Source: Terana coerulea
Lineage: Eukaryota > Basidiomycota > Agaricomycetes > Polyporales > Phanerochaetaceae
DNA length: 64,000 nt
NCBI GenBank assembly: GCA_024811115.1
Contig: JAKOGH010000051.1
Location: 479,967 to 543,966 of the forward strand
Direction: 5' to 3'
The position numbers and the translations under genes were made by a program. Positions 9,503 through 20,600 of the stretch are shown here, piece after piece (the first letter of the stretch is position 1; each line of letters starts with the position of its first letter). The notes under the pieces are model-generated. The model was given only the letters and a program-made list of their open reading frames with translations, did no database searches and was not told the origin of the DNA.

Positions 9503-11627
9503 ATGAAAGGCGGTCTGCCATGCCTGCCCGGCCTGTTCAACATCGGCCGCAGCGGACGCAAACCAGAGAGATCAGCACCAGCCAGTCCGAACAAAGAAGA
9601 TGGCGATCATGACGGTAGTAGTACCGCCTCCGTGTCGTCAACGGGAACGCCAGTGAGTGGCCAGCTTCTTGCGAGTGAGTCGGATGAACTGGCGGCTGAC
9701 TCCGCACTTTAGCCTATGTATGCCACCCGTGGAGGCTCCTGTGGCTTCTGTGGATCGTTTGCAGAGACCAAGCAGGTCGCACCAACCGTAAGAAGCGGCA
9801 AGCCTCCATCATACTCGTCAGATGGGTCCCCGTGGGGCAGTATTTTCGACCCTGAGGTGCTCGAGACCATGGAGGCAGAGATTGAGAGCCACAGCGCCGA
9901 CCTGCGGAAACTCAGTCTGGACATCTGGGGTATGTATCTGACTGTGTACTGTGATGGCCAACCGCACTCACCACTTCCTTTACTGCAGACCACCCCGAGG
10001 TCGGGTACAAAGAACAGTAAGTCCGCACCCTCCGCACCTCCGCGCGAGCGCTGACGACAGTTCTCATCCTGCGGCAGCTATGCGCACAACACCCTCACTG
10101 CGTTCCTCGCCGCTCGCGGGTTCACGGTCACGAAGGGCTACCTCGGGATCGCCACCGCGTGGCGCGCGGAGTGCGTGCGCGGGCAGGGCGGGCGAGCCAT
10201 CGGGCTGCAGTCCGAGATGGACGCGCTGCCCGGGATCGGGCACGCGTGCGGGCACAACCTCATTGCCATCTCCGGCGTGGCCGTTGCGCTGGGCCTGAAG
10301 GCAGCGTTGGAGAAGCACGATATCAGCGGGAAGATCATCCTCCTGGGCACACCAGGTGGGCAACGTCAGGTATCTCTCGAGAGGCTTAGTTACTGAACAT
10401 TTTCCGGCAGCTGAAGAACATGGCGGCGGTAAGATCAAGCTGCTTGAGGAGGGCGGCTACAAAGAGATGGACGTGTGCATCATGTAGGTCTCATCATGCA
10501 TGCATACAAGGACCCTTTCTTACTTCCGGCCGTTGGCCATACAGGGCACATCCCAGCCCCGGAGTTCCGAACGGCGCAGTCGTGCAGCCGTGGACAGCCT
10601 TGCAGAGCATAGACGTGGAGTACTTCGGTCACAGGTAGCCCCCTTTCCACTGTCGCAGGTAACAGCGCAACTAATGTCGCAAGTGCCCACGCCGGATACG
10701 CGCCGTGGGAAGCCCAGAACGCCCTGGACGCAGCGTTCATGGCATACTCTGGCATCTCCGTCTTGCGCCAGCAGTTGAAGCCGTCGGTCCGCGTCCACGG
10801 CATCGTGACCGGAAAGGATTGGGAACCAAACGGCACGTCGCACAGTACATCATGCGCTGGAAACCACCGTGCTGACATTCATGCTCATAGTGATACCCGA
10901 TTACGCGAAGATGAAGTGGGCGGTACGTGCGCCGTCGTGGACCGAACTGGAGGCGCTGCGCGACAAGGTGGTGAAGTGCTTTGAGGCAGCAGCCATGGCT
11001 ACCTCGACGAAGTGCAAGATCGATTTTGGTGTAGGATACAAGGATTGTAGAGAGAATGACGCTCTCGGTGAGTGTTTCTCTAGACTATGCTGGACTCTAC
11101 ATTCTGACATAAATGGCGTAGCGGAAGAGTTTGTCCGCATTGGGAGAATAGGTATAACCTCGTCGCGTCTACATCGGACGAAGTGCTGCAAGCGTCCACG
11201 GACTTTGTGAGTGTTGCCATCGCTTCCTGAACGCATACAACTGACTCTCTGCTCAGGGCGACATATCCTACGGTGACGAAGCTCGCAATCTCACTTCGGT
11301 TCCGTTCTAACTTAGCCCTTTCCAGTTCTACCGTCCATACAGCCCGTATTCGCGATCCCGACCTCCAAGAACGGCAGCAACCACACCCCGCAATTCACAC
11401 AGTCCGCACGCGCGGAAGAGGCGCACGCCGCGACCATCGCGACGTCGAAAGCCCTCGCCGCAACCGCCCTGCGCATACTGCTTGACGACGGGTTCTACGC
11501 AAAGGTGCGCTCAGTTTGTGCAGCCTACTCGATCTCGCAGCGTTTAACCCAAATCGTACCCTCTTCCACCCCTCTTGGGCAGGTTCGCACTGCGTATGAG
11601 TTACAATGCAAGCCGCTGGCATCCTGA
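9503..11627 (+). CDS. Peptidase M20 / amidohydrolase family protein (PM20D2-like), 12 exons, one frameshift
   Basis: This is a zinc-dependent M20 hydrolase related to metazoan PM20D2 and bacterial aminobenzoyl-glutamate hydrolases. Motifs in order are DHPEVGYKEHYAHNTL, GLQSEMDALPGIGHACGHN (metal ligands near residues 180-188), TPAEEHGGG (catalytic glutamates), HSAHAG, VIPDYAKMKWAVRAP and STDFGDISY, then FAIPTSKNGSNHT. Exons: 9503..9652, 9713..9929, 9989..10016, 10078..10355, 10411..10483, 10545..10634, 10684..10832, 10891..11067, 11122..11206, 11257..11272, 11326..11504, 11583..11627. The intron after 10832 starts with GC instead of GT. One base is missing near 11140 (…FVRI then a shifted frame); with it restored the gene has 496 codons. 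The start at 9503 follows a TATA-like GGTATAAG at 9351; an ATG at 9365 is the alternative. The first ~60 residues are low-complexity. Confidence 0.9.
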
Positions 11628-12968
11628 ATGCGCCCCGAATGCGCCTCGGATGGCGCTTTTGCGTTTATGCGGCTTGTGGCTGACCGTGCCTGCGGTGTGT
11701 GAAGCCACCATGTGTCCTTGTCCATTACTTCTCCATACGCGCTGGCAGGGGTGGGACCAGGAGCATACAGCATAAATGGACGCGATTAATGTTCTTACCG
11801 GCACTTGCTGCTGAGTCTCTGTCATCTATGATCTACTCGTACGCTGCGTCGCTCTCGTTGATTTCCTGCAATAAATACTATCTGCTTGCTCGCTCGAAGT
11901 TTGTCGCTTTACGGTATGATTTGATCAGTACGTGGTAAATTTGAAGGATATCATCGGGGTAACGAAGTGTTGTAACGTTTCTCTGACGTGTGCATAAGCG
12001 TGGGAACTCTAGAGGTAAGCAGGGCACCAACTTCTCGGCGCTCCTTCCTCCTTTGCCCTCCACGACGTCGACCTGGATCTGAGGCCTGCCTGGGCCCAAA
12101 ACATGCATCTTACGAACCCAGCCCGTCAACTGGTTGTTCTTACTGTGTTTAATGCACAGCCAGCAAGCGCGGCCAGTTCGCAGGCTGGCTTCAACTTTGG
12201 TACATGACTGAGATAAGTCTTCTTGGCCAGGTGGGTTCCGGGTGGTGCCATTGCACGGTGATGTTGTGGATGGTCATATCTTCTATGTCGTTAAGCTGAT
12301 CATTCCTTCAACGAAATCTCAGTATAAGCTGAAGCCACTGGTATATATTGCGCATCTTTACTCTGGGTCGACCTGTCCGGTCACGGTTCGGACGTAATTG
12401 ACAGGGAGCTATGTTAGGTGTTCGAATCTTTCGCTCAAGTCACAGCACGTCTCGCAGGCGGTCATAGAGCCGTTGAAGCTATCTTGCGACAAGCAAGGGG
12501 CATTTTGCCTTCTGTCGTTAATGAACAGCGCATCCACTGCGTACCACTCGCTTGACGTGTGGTCAACGTAGGTCCCGAATAAAATGTCCAGATTCCCAAA
12601 GCTGAAATGCGTGTGCGTATGATACAGTGCAGTTCCACTCCTATCGTACACTGCGCTCTCCCTCTTCCCCCCGTTCCTCTCCCTCAACTATCCTCCGGCC
12701 CAAATGTTCTACAAAGTGTACAGCTGGTGAATGATATGTGGCGATAAATTACGCGTGTGGTGGTGGTATCGCTCGCGATAGTCGTGGAAAAATCAAATGG
12801 TCCCAGCGGATTCGGAAACGAAGCGGGTCGCCGCGGGTGGTCGAAATATGAATAAAAACAGGCCTCTGGCCTAGCAGCTCCTGTCGACTGATGTGAGTAT
12901 TGAACGAGCGGGGAATTGGCTATGGTTATTCACCTTTCGGAGCGCAGCTAAAGGAAAGGAGACAGTGC
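11628..12968. other. Intergenic region with one unexplained open frame
   Basis: It lies between the M20 gene and the first pheromone gene. The minus frame at 11878-12290 is listed separately. On the + strand a stretch near 12215-12400 (FRVVPLHGDVVDGHIFYVVK) also reads like protein but has no start or partner exons. Nothing else is supported. Confidence 0.35.
11878..12290 (-). CDS. Unidentified open frame, possible 3' exon of an unknown gene
   Basis: About 135 codons are open without a stop on the minus strand, with a composition unlike random frames here: CWLCIKHSKNNQLTGWVRKM, then PCLPLEFPRLCTRQRNVTTL and DDILQIYHVLIKSY near the end. No ATG lies early in the frame, so an upstream exon would be needed; a frame at 12409-12687 on the same strand is a candidate but I could not join them. 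No family recognised. It could equally be a relic. Confidence 0.28.
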
Positions 12969-13091
12969 TCATGCAATGATGCAGGATCCGCCGGACGCCC
13001 TGCCACTGGTCTGGCTCTCCTCGTCAACGGGGATTTCGGGCTGGTCGACAGCAACGACGGAAGCCAGAGAGAGCGAGGCGAAGCAGTCCAT
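12969..13091 (-). CDS. Lipopeptide mating pheromone precursor 1 (40 aa, CaaX box CIIA)
   Basis: Single exon of 41 codons including the stop. It starts MDCFASLSLASVV and ends SGRASGGSCIIA, so the last four residues form a CaaX prenylation box. Length, MD-x-F start, acidic segment PVDEES and CaaX end are the hallmarks of basidiomycete pheromone precursors of the B mating-type (pheromone/receptor) system. By family knowledge the cysteine would be farnesylated, the last three residues removed, the cysteine carboxymethylated, and the N-terminal part cleaved near the charged DEES. The mature peptide would be roughly the last dozen residues up to the cysteine. A TATA box lies about 110 bp upstream. 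The gene at 15395 shares the tail SGRASGGSC and has the same orientation. A non-mating, pheromone-like gene is the main alternative. Confidence 0.86.
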   Translation of the reverse strand: MDCFASLSLASVVAVDQPEIPVDEESQTSGRASGGSCIIA

Positions 13092-13196
13092 TGTTGGTAG
13101 AAGGTAAGGTCGGGGGTGACGCTGGAGTACGAGGTGTCCAGGTGAAGAGGAGGAGGTGCGCTATTGCTCTGCTGTCTCTCTCTCCACTGCTCTCCT

Positions 13197-13207
13197 CCCT
13201 TTTATGC
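13197..13207 (-). promoter_or_regulatory. TATA box of pheromone gene 1
   Basis: Reads GCATAAAAGGG on the minus strand, about 106 bp before the ATG at 13091, followed by a pyrimidine- and purine-tract leader. The strength of the box fits the high expression usual for pheromone genes. Confidence 0.55.
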
Positions 13208-15394
13208 AGATCACTGCGCCCACAGCTGTCACCGTGCGCGGCCACACATTCTTGTGGAGACAAAAGCGGCTGCCTGGCAACGGCGGCGGGCGTGCGGGTT
13301 GCAAGCGCGGCGGGTGAGTGCCGCTCCGTGCAGTTGTCAGGCAAGAATAGCAAAGGCGAGGGAGACGACGACCCTTACTGCACGGAAGCCAGGCACGACT
13401 GCCACCGGCGACGCGCGCATCGCACGGCGCGTGCACCCCTTATTGTGTGCGCTGCGCGGCACATTGACGGGGTAGCGGCGCGCGTGGGCCGCGAGGTGCG
13501 CACACAATTGCACTGTTGGCACGCTGGACACGCGCCCGCAGGCTGTTCCTGGCCATTTTGACTGCCTTCCCTCGCCGGAAGTTTCTCATTGTCAAGATCG
13601 GACTCGATCACCCGGCCATTGGACGGATGCAAATCCTCTTGCCACGCTTTGCCTCCCAAGGTGAAGATGTCATCGAGAGTATTACAATAAGGGGTTCTAG
13701 ACCCTCCCGTGGAAGCTGTGCCCCAATCTTGCGCTCGAACTCTCAAGTAATGACCCGGAGGTGAGTTCATCCTCTTCATGTTCGTGAATCTTATCCTCAA
13801 ATGTATGGGTTTGCAGAGCATTTTGTGCCATTTGTATCGAGCCAAGCCACGTTTTCGAATATCTGACCGGGTTGACGCTTTCACGCTTGCCAAGCGCCCA
13901 TCTTATTGTTTGCACCGAATCACGGTCTCTTTAGAAGACAGCATTCCTAAGCCCAACTGTGGGTTTCTATATCGAAGTCACGCCGAACAAAGCAGGTGCT
14001 TCTCAGCCGAGCTTAGACCCGCGCCCAGACGCAGACGGCCACTCGGCGCTTGGAGACACGGTGCGCGCGACATTCATTCGTCAATGAGCGGCGTTGAGAA
14101 AAGTAAAGGAATAGAATGTTGGTACTGTGGCGACTTTCAACATTGTTCTGCTGCGCGGCTTCGATGTGCATGACTTTCGGGGTTTCTGTAACCACTGAAT
14201 GTTGTGGCTTAGTATCAACATCTACGCCAAATCTACGCAGTACTGACTTGGTACTGACTGCCAATGTGCTGATGAACATGATCAGAACTCGAGGCAACTC
14301 GCAGTTGTACAGCGGTTGTGATATAGAGTGCATTACATACTTAAACTTGCGTCTGACCGATCTTGTCCGTGAGATGGAAAGTGTAGTCGGCCCTACGCGT
14401 TATTTGATGCTTGTACTTACTTAAATAGGAAAGGCGCATCACCTTGTGGCGTCCCGCCCGATCAAAGAGGTAGGCGTCGTCAATGTGCGATGCGCACTGG
14501 CAGTGGCCGCACCGTGAGATAACGACGGGTTTGGTTCACGATAATCGATAATGTCCTGCCGCCGTGCGCCGTCCAGCTAGCAATATTTGAGACTCTGCGA
14601 GCACCAGATATTTTACATAGTAAGCAATGCTCGAACATTGTGAGGCACCAGCGGGCCCACCACTCAGGCGCGTCACCAAGTAGCGGTGTTACTTATATCG
14701 AGTTTTGTACCAACAAATCCGTTACATGGTCGCTCGAATATCTTGCGCGCGGTCATGGTTTTACGCTGAACCTTTCCACAGGGGTTATGGCCCGCACGTT
14801 CCCAATCAATTTTAGCACATGACAAGGTTGACGCCCTCAAGCTTCCCAAAAGTTCTCATTAGAAGTCGTTCATGGGAGAACCCTTATTGTGTTACATATC
14901 CTCATGGACTCGATGGAAGCCTACTTTGCTTCTCATCTTAGAGACTGCTCTCTCGTTCGCTGCGTCAGGGAACAAAGCCCCACTAGGCAAAGCCGCAATC
15001 TCGTAGGCAAGCTCAGAGTCCGCGTCGACTAGCCCTCAGACAGGCAGGCGCATCCAAAGCATAGGAATGTCAATCATAATCATGGGCGTAATGTCATAGG
15101 CGATGTATAGGTGTACAAATGCGCGATGGTCCAATTAATCCTCCTCATCCACTATATTCCTACAACAATTGTTCCCAAGCCCAGCCCATCTAAACCCTGT
15201 TGTACATGTCGAAGAACGAAGCGATGCGGTATAAATTACGCGCGGATGGTCGAAAAGAGTTGAGCGGCGCCCTGAACGAAGAGCGGACGCCGTCGTGGTC
15301 ATGAACAAAGACCTCTGGTGAGGCTGTTGAAGTGTGTATGAGCGTCCGGCTCAGAGAAAATCAAACAGTGACAACGTACCGATGTTTTCGTTAA
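13208..15394. other. Region between the two pheromone genes
   Basis: I searched both strands for a seven-helix STE3-type receptor and for further short frames ending in CaaX, and found neither. Frames such as 14116-14424 (+) and 13375-13893 (-) show no family signature. Confidence 0.4.
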
Positions 15395-15511
15395 TCATGC
15401 GATGACGCAGGAACCACCGCTGGCCCTGCCGCTGCTGCCGCTCTCCTCATCATGAGGGATTTGTGGTTGCTCGGAAGCGATGGGAGACGCGAGGGTGAAG
15501 AAGGAGTCCAT
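15395..15511 (-). CDS. Lipopeptide mating pheromone precursor 2 (38 aa, CaaX box CVIA)
   Basis: Single exon of 39 codons including the stop, starting MDSFFTLASPIASEQ and ending SGRASGGSCVIA. CVIA is the commonest CaaX box of mushroom pheromones. The acidic block PHDEESGS precedes the predicted mature region and aligns with PVDEESQTS of precursor 1, and both tails read SGRASGGSC. It therefore arose with precursor 1 by duplication, about 2.4 kb apart on the same strand. The start is fixed by the MDSF opening and by a TATA box about 120 bp upstream. The C-terminal cysteine is the only cysteine, as expected for a farnesylated peptide. No receptor gene was found beside it. Confidence 0.9.
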   Translation of the reverse strand: MDSFFTLASPIASEQPQIPHDEESGSSGRASGGSCVIA

Positions 15512-15627
15512 TGCAGGTGTGGGTGTAAGGGTGAGGAGACGAGGAGTCGAGGTGGTGTCGCGGGGTGGCGAGCTCGTCTGGTGAAGGTGCAATGCGATCT
15601 GAGGAAGGTAAGGGAGCGACCCTGAGC

Positions 15628-15638
15628 CCTTATATACG
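15628..15638 (-). promoter_or_regulatory. TATA box of pheromone gene 2
   Basis: Reads CGTATATAAGG on the minus strand about 120 bp before the ATG at 15511, with a C-rich leader (CTCACCCTTACACCCACACC) just upstream of the start. Confidence 0.6.
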
Positions 15639-16691
15639 CGAGCCCTCTGCAGGGACAACGGAAACAAAAACGAGATCGGGCACGAACCTCGGATGTTCGT
15701 GGCGTTGCGGATGCACTTCCCGGTTCGCAAGGCCGAAGCGCGCAGAGCTTACCTTTATTGTGTTCGGTCACTGCGTGCCTGGAGTTATTCTCTTGCGGCC
15801 ACGGTGCACACAATTGGACTTCCCGGGGATATCAGCCATCGGCCTCCAATCGGGTGAACGCGCGGGGACGCAAGCCGTTGGGCGAGAGTGTCAAGGCGTC
15901 TACCAAAGCCGTCAATGCAAACACAATAAGCAGGCATCACCGCATTGCAGGCCATGTCATCCGGAGCACGCTGTGCAGCACGGTTTATGTCGGGCATGCC
16001 TGGTGCTGCATAGATACGTGCACACAGACACTCCCAAGGCCAAGGCCCTTACGCCGGAGCAGCTCCGTGCAGCACTGCCTACGGGACTCGGGTGTACGGG
16101 TACGACACATGTCACTGGTCATGGCAGAATACGTCCAGAGGAATATAGACGAAGGGTAAGGCTGGTGAGGAACATATCAAGATTGCAGGCAGCCTAGGGC
16201 TCGCGCATTGAAGAGCGCACGGGTTGGCCATGGCGTCGCAATCGGAACAGGTTTCCGCGATGCAGTTCCCCAAGATCGCGAGCATAGAAGGACAAGACAA
16301 TAAGCGTTGCGGCTTATCATCTGGGGCGTCGTCGCCGAGGGGCAAGAGTGATTACATGAACGTGAACATTTGCAGATGGTATGTCTGTGGGTTCAGATGA
16401 GCGGTTGGGCAGAGACAAGGAATCAGGAAATGATTTTTCAATGAAGACGACATTCAAGTGATGGAGAATGTTAAAGAATATTGTCAGGAGTGGGCAGCAC
16501 GACATCGACGGGCCACAACAGGCCACAACCCGCTGCAGCAGACGTTGTGGCACGAGCGCTCTCGACACGCCGGCACCTGCCGCAACTGTACAGTCCCTCC
16601 AGCCACTGACTAAGCGCCCGCTCTCCCACGCGGGCTTCATCCAGCAAAGCCCAAGGTAGGACCCGACGACACAACCGGCAGTGAAGACGAC
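15639..16691. other. Upstream region of RPL11
   Basis: Overlapping frames on both strands at 15700-16650 show no conserved domain and are not called. The last part should contain the RPL11 promoter and 5' leader; I see no clear TATA box. Confidence 0.35.
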
Positions 16692-17398
16692 ATGGTGAGC
16701 AGCGAACTCATGCAGAAATTCAACGAGATGCTTAGACGAGTCGTTGCTGGCAGGCCGAACAAAAGACTGCCCCCACCAACCCCATGAAGGAGGTCCGCAT
16801 TGACAAGCTGGTCCTCAGTGCGTCCCAGCCCTCGTTATGACCCTCTATGCACAGTGCTGAACCTAGGCTCCCAAACCATGTAGACATCTCCGTCGGCGAG
16901 TCTGGAGATCGTTTGACACGAGCGTCGAAGGTGCTCGAGCAGCTTACCGGCCAAACACCCGTCACCTCCAAGGCCCGCTACACCGTCCGCACGTTCGGCA
17001 TCCGTCGTAACGAGAAGATCGCGGTGCACGTCACCATCCGCGGCCCCAAGGCCGAGGAGATTCTTGAGCGCGGCCTCAAGGTCAAGGAGTACGAGCTCCG
17101 CCGCCGCAACTTCTCCGAGACCGGCAACTTCGGTTTCGGCATTCAGGAGCACATCGACTTGGGAGCCCGCTACGACCCCGGCATCGGTATCTTCGGAATG
17201 GACTTCTACGTCGTCATGGGCCGGCCAGGTGCCCGTGTAGCACGGAGGAAGCAGAAGCGTGCCCGCGTCGGCTCGCAACACAGGGTGAAGAAGGAGGACA
17301 CCATGGCATGGTTCAAGCAGCGGTTCGATGGTATCATCCTGGTACGTAGTACAGCCACTGCGCACAACTTCGACTACTCACCCCCTATGCAGAAGTAA
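16692..17398 (+). CDS. RPL11: 60S ribosomal protein L11 (uL5)
   Basis: It encodes uL5, which binds 5S rRNA in the central protuberance of the large subunit. Exons are 16692..16694, 16754..16817, 16884..17341 and 17393..17398, joining to 531 nt (176 aa), the usual eukaryotic length. Exon 1 is only the ATG and the last exon only AAG TAA. Conserved segments are [51 protein letters not shown] and [14 protein letters not shown]. The one-codon exons are forced by conservation: without the first intron the start would be out of frame, and without the last the protein would lack its terminal lysine. Intron-rich 5' ends are common in fungal ribosomal genes. It is convergent with RXT3. Confidence 0.97.
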
Positions 17399-17670
17399 TC
17401 TATAACCATTCTATTCTGCTTTGTATGACTTCCGTCGTCTGTCGCTATGATTATTGCACGCCATGTACCCACATGCACCACTCCTCAACCGGAGGTTTCT
17501 TTTCTTATCGGGCACGCTGTACAATAACCATGAACTGCGATGGCATGCGTGGATGAAAATACACGGTGAGATGTCATTATAACGTCAAGTGATACAAAGC
17601 AATGCAGAGCAACGAAACTGAATACACTTTAAATACATACGCAAGTCGTTAACCCGTGGTCTGTGTTTCA

Positions 17671-20600
17671 TTAAGCAGTTGATCCTTCAATTGCCCACCT
17701 CCACGTCCTCGCCTCTATCTTCCACCCTTTTCGCATACCATTCTCGATCTCACTGGTCAAGATGCCAATGCCGTCATTATCGAAGAGGAAATGGCTTTCA
17801 TCGAGATTTCGATGAAGGATTTCCACCTTGGGAGCTTCTCTGGAGGGCTCTTGCTTGTCTGCAGCGACTTCCGGGCCCGTCGATCGTACTGGCTCAGCGG
17901 CCTCAACAACCCTACGCTCTGCAGACTTGCTCTCCGTGGATGCGGACGGAGTTGCGCCGGTTGGGCATTTGGCGGTAGGACGTTTGTCGTTCTCCGCAAC
18001 CGGCTCAACCTCCTCACTCTTGCCATCATTGCTCTTTGGCTCGGTGGTCTCCGCCTCCACCGGCCGCTGTACTGGTGTTGGCTCTGCGGGCGATGGCTCT
18101 GGCGCATCGGTGTCCATGGGCTTTTCCTCGCTTGTGCTGGGGCGCGTATCGTCGACCTTGCTGTCGGGCTCAGCAGGTGGCTGGGACGCCACGCTCTCGC
18201 CGCTCTCAGCGACTTTCGGCTCTTCAGGCTTCTGCGACGCGATCGGTGGCTCCCTCTCCTCCGTGGACATGGGCACATCGCGATCCACCACAGGGTTTCT
18301 CGCTGGTACAGGGCTCGGCCCGTGCACCAGGGATATTGAATACCTCGTAGAATGGGCCTGATCCGAGATCCCGTTAATCGCATTCTCCTTGTCGTGTGGG
18401 TCGTTGTCGTCTTGGGGAGATATCAAGAACGTTTCCACAAGGGTTTCAACGATGATGGACGGGCCGTCCTTCGTAGTGGGTGCTTGCTTACTGGAAGCGG
18501 CGGGACTTCCGTTTACCTCCATCTGCAACGCATTGCTATGCGCTATCCGGGGCTTTTTGGAACGAGGAGCCCCTGCTGATGGCGCGGGGAACAAGGCGGA
18601 CTTGACGGCGAAGGGAGTGTATTTGAATCTGCAAAAGCCAGCGCGTTGAGTGAGTCGCACTTTGGGAAGACAAGCGACAAAAGCCGTACCCAGCCGTACT
18701 TGCGCCTTTGCGATGCCCAAAAATCACAGTGCGAGACGCGCAGAGCTCGAGATCCGCGGTCACCGCCGCGGCTGCCGGCGGTTCTTCACAGTCAGTGTCG
18801 GCGATTTCAGCAACACGCCGCTTCTTCCGGACAGATGGCGTGCATCCGAGCTCGGAGGCGCGTTCCGAGTACTCAAGCAGCCGCTGCGCGCGGTTGCGCA
18901 GCCCGAACTTGTGCGCGGTGCCCTTCTGAAACAGTGTCAGTATCTGCTACGTGAACGTCAATGCGCTGCCGCTCACCTCCACAAACTCGGCGTGCAGAAT
19001 TTCGACGCCCGCCCCGTCGTGGCTGTTGCCCCACCCGGAGCTGAGCAGCGAGCTGCCGTCGTCCTCGGCGAGCACCGCCGCCCGGCCCGCCCCCGCATAC
19101 TTCGCGCCAAACCCGCCGGCGTAGCGCGCCTCCCGCGTCAGCCGCATCTCGAGCCGCAGGTCCTGGCCCGCCTTCCGCGCCGCACGCGTCGCGCTCCAGC
19201 TCACCCAGCCCGCGTGCAGCGCGCACAGGAAGAGGTCCGAGTCGTCAGTGTACACGCGGCGCGTGCCGTTGAGCTCGAGCGGGTGCGGCTTCATGCGTTG
19301 GTACGGCATGCCCGACTGCAAATGCAGCAGGAGCTGTGGCGACTGGAAGAGCGGGTTGAAGGACGGGATGGGCGCGCCGCCCCAGATGCGCGGCTGCTGC
19401 GGTCGTGCGGTGGGCAGGAAGCTGCTTGGGATGTACAGGGTCGCGCGAATCTCGCGCGTTTCGCTCTCCTCGAGAGACGAAGCTTGGTTGGGGTCGAGGA
19501 CAGAATCTGAAGGAGAAGGGAAGTCGAGGAAGGGAAATGGCGTACGCGGGTACACAAATGTACCAAGGTGTCGCGGCTTCAGTGGAGGTAGCAAAGGTGG
19601 CCGAGGCGAGATAGGCGGAGCAAAAGCAGCAGAATTCGGAGCGGTAAGAGTATTGGTAAATGGTGGAGGGACATGGGTCGGTGGCCAGGATATCCCATTG
19701 AAGGGTGGTTTCCGAGAGGATGTCCGTGCATAGGTATCGAATGTGACGGATGAAGGTGCTGAGGAAGTATCTGTGAGGCCGGTGCTTGCCCCATGATAAG
19801 GGGACCACTCTGCTTCGACGAGTGCTTGTGCGAGAGAGCCTGAGGAGGGCGGTCCGAGATCATCCCAAACGGCGGCGGAATATCTCCTGGGCCTAATGAC
19901 GGACCGATGGGCGAGTCCAATACCTCGCCAGACCTCGCCACCTTGCTCGACTTCGAACTACCTGGCTGCTGTTGCGTGATGCCGGGAGGAGCCGATGAAG
20001 GAGCCGCGTGTCGATGCGGGTGACGATGGACAAGGTGATGGTGGTGGTATCCCTGGGAATGACGAGGATTCTGCATGCCTTCCAAGTCTTCGCGCTCGCG
20101 AAGGAGCTGTTGCTCTCGTTCCCTGGCGTCGCGTTCACGCTGCATCTGTATTGTCTCGCGCTGTTCCCGTTCCCGTTCGCGCTCGGCGCCCTTCATCCAA
20201 GCATCCGCGGTGCGCGGCTCGGGAAGCCAGCCATGCTCGTCGTTTGAAGTTCGCCTAGAGTCTTTGGGCCTGTCCTTCCTCGCGTCCCTCTCGATGACCT
20301 CCCGCATCCTGTCCTTCTCTCTGGCATCCCGCTCTCGTGCAGACATCCTCTGTGATTGTGCTTGCCTCTGTAATCTTTCTCTCTCCACCGCCTCCCACTC
20401 CAGCTCTCTCTGCCTCTGCTCATGTTCTCTCATTATCACCATCTCCCGTTCGCGCTCTCGCTCCGCATCTCTTATGCGCTCCCGATCCCGTTGCTCTTCA
20501 TGCATGCGTTGGTGCGCAAACCGTGGCCAGGGTTGTTGCTCCGGCCCTCGATTAAAGTCGTTGGGCCGATTTCTGCGTATCCACTCTCTCTCGCGGTCCG

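Noticed and set aside
9275..9712. Frame ending in TAG at 9710-9712, first read as a separate gene or a nonsense mutation
   Set aside because: The TAG is the end of a good GTGAGT..TTTAG intron that preserves frame into the M20 coding sequence.
12418..12440. GTTCGAATC motif suggesting a tRNA T-loop
   Set aside because: No acceptor stem or anticodon arm could be formed around it.
18650..19510. 286-codon + strand frame
   Set aside because: Antisense to the conserved Rxt3 domain; GC-rich coding DNA often leaves the mirror frame open.
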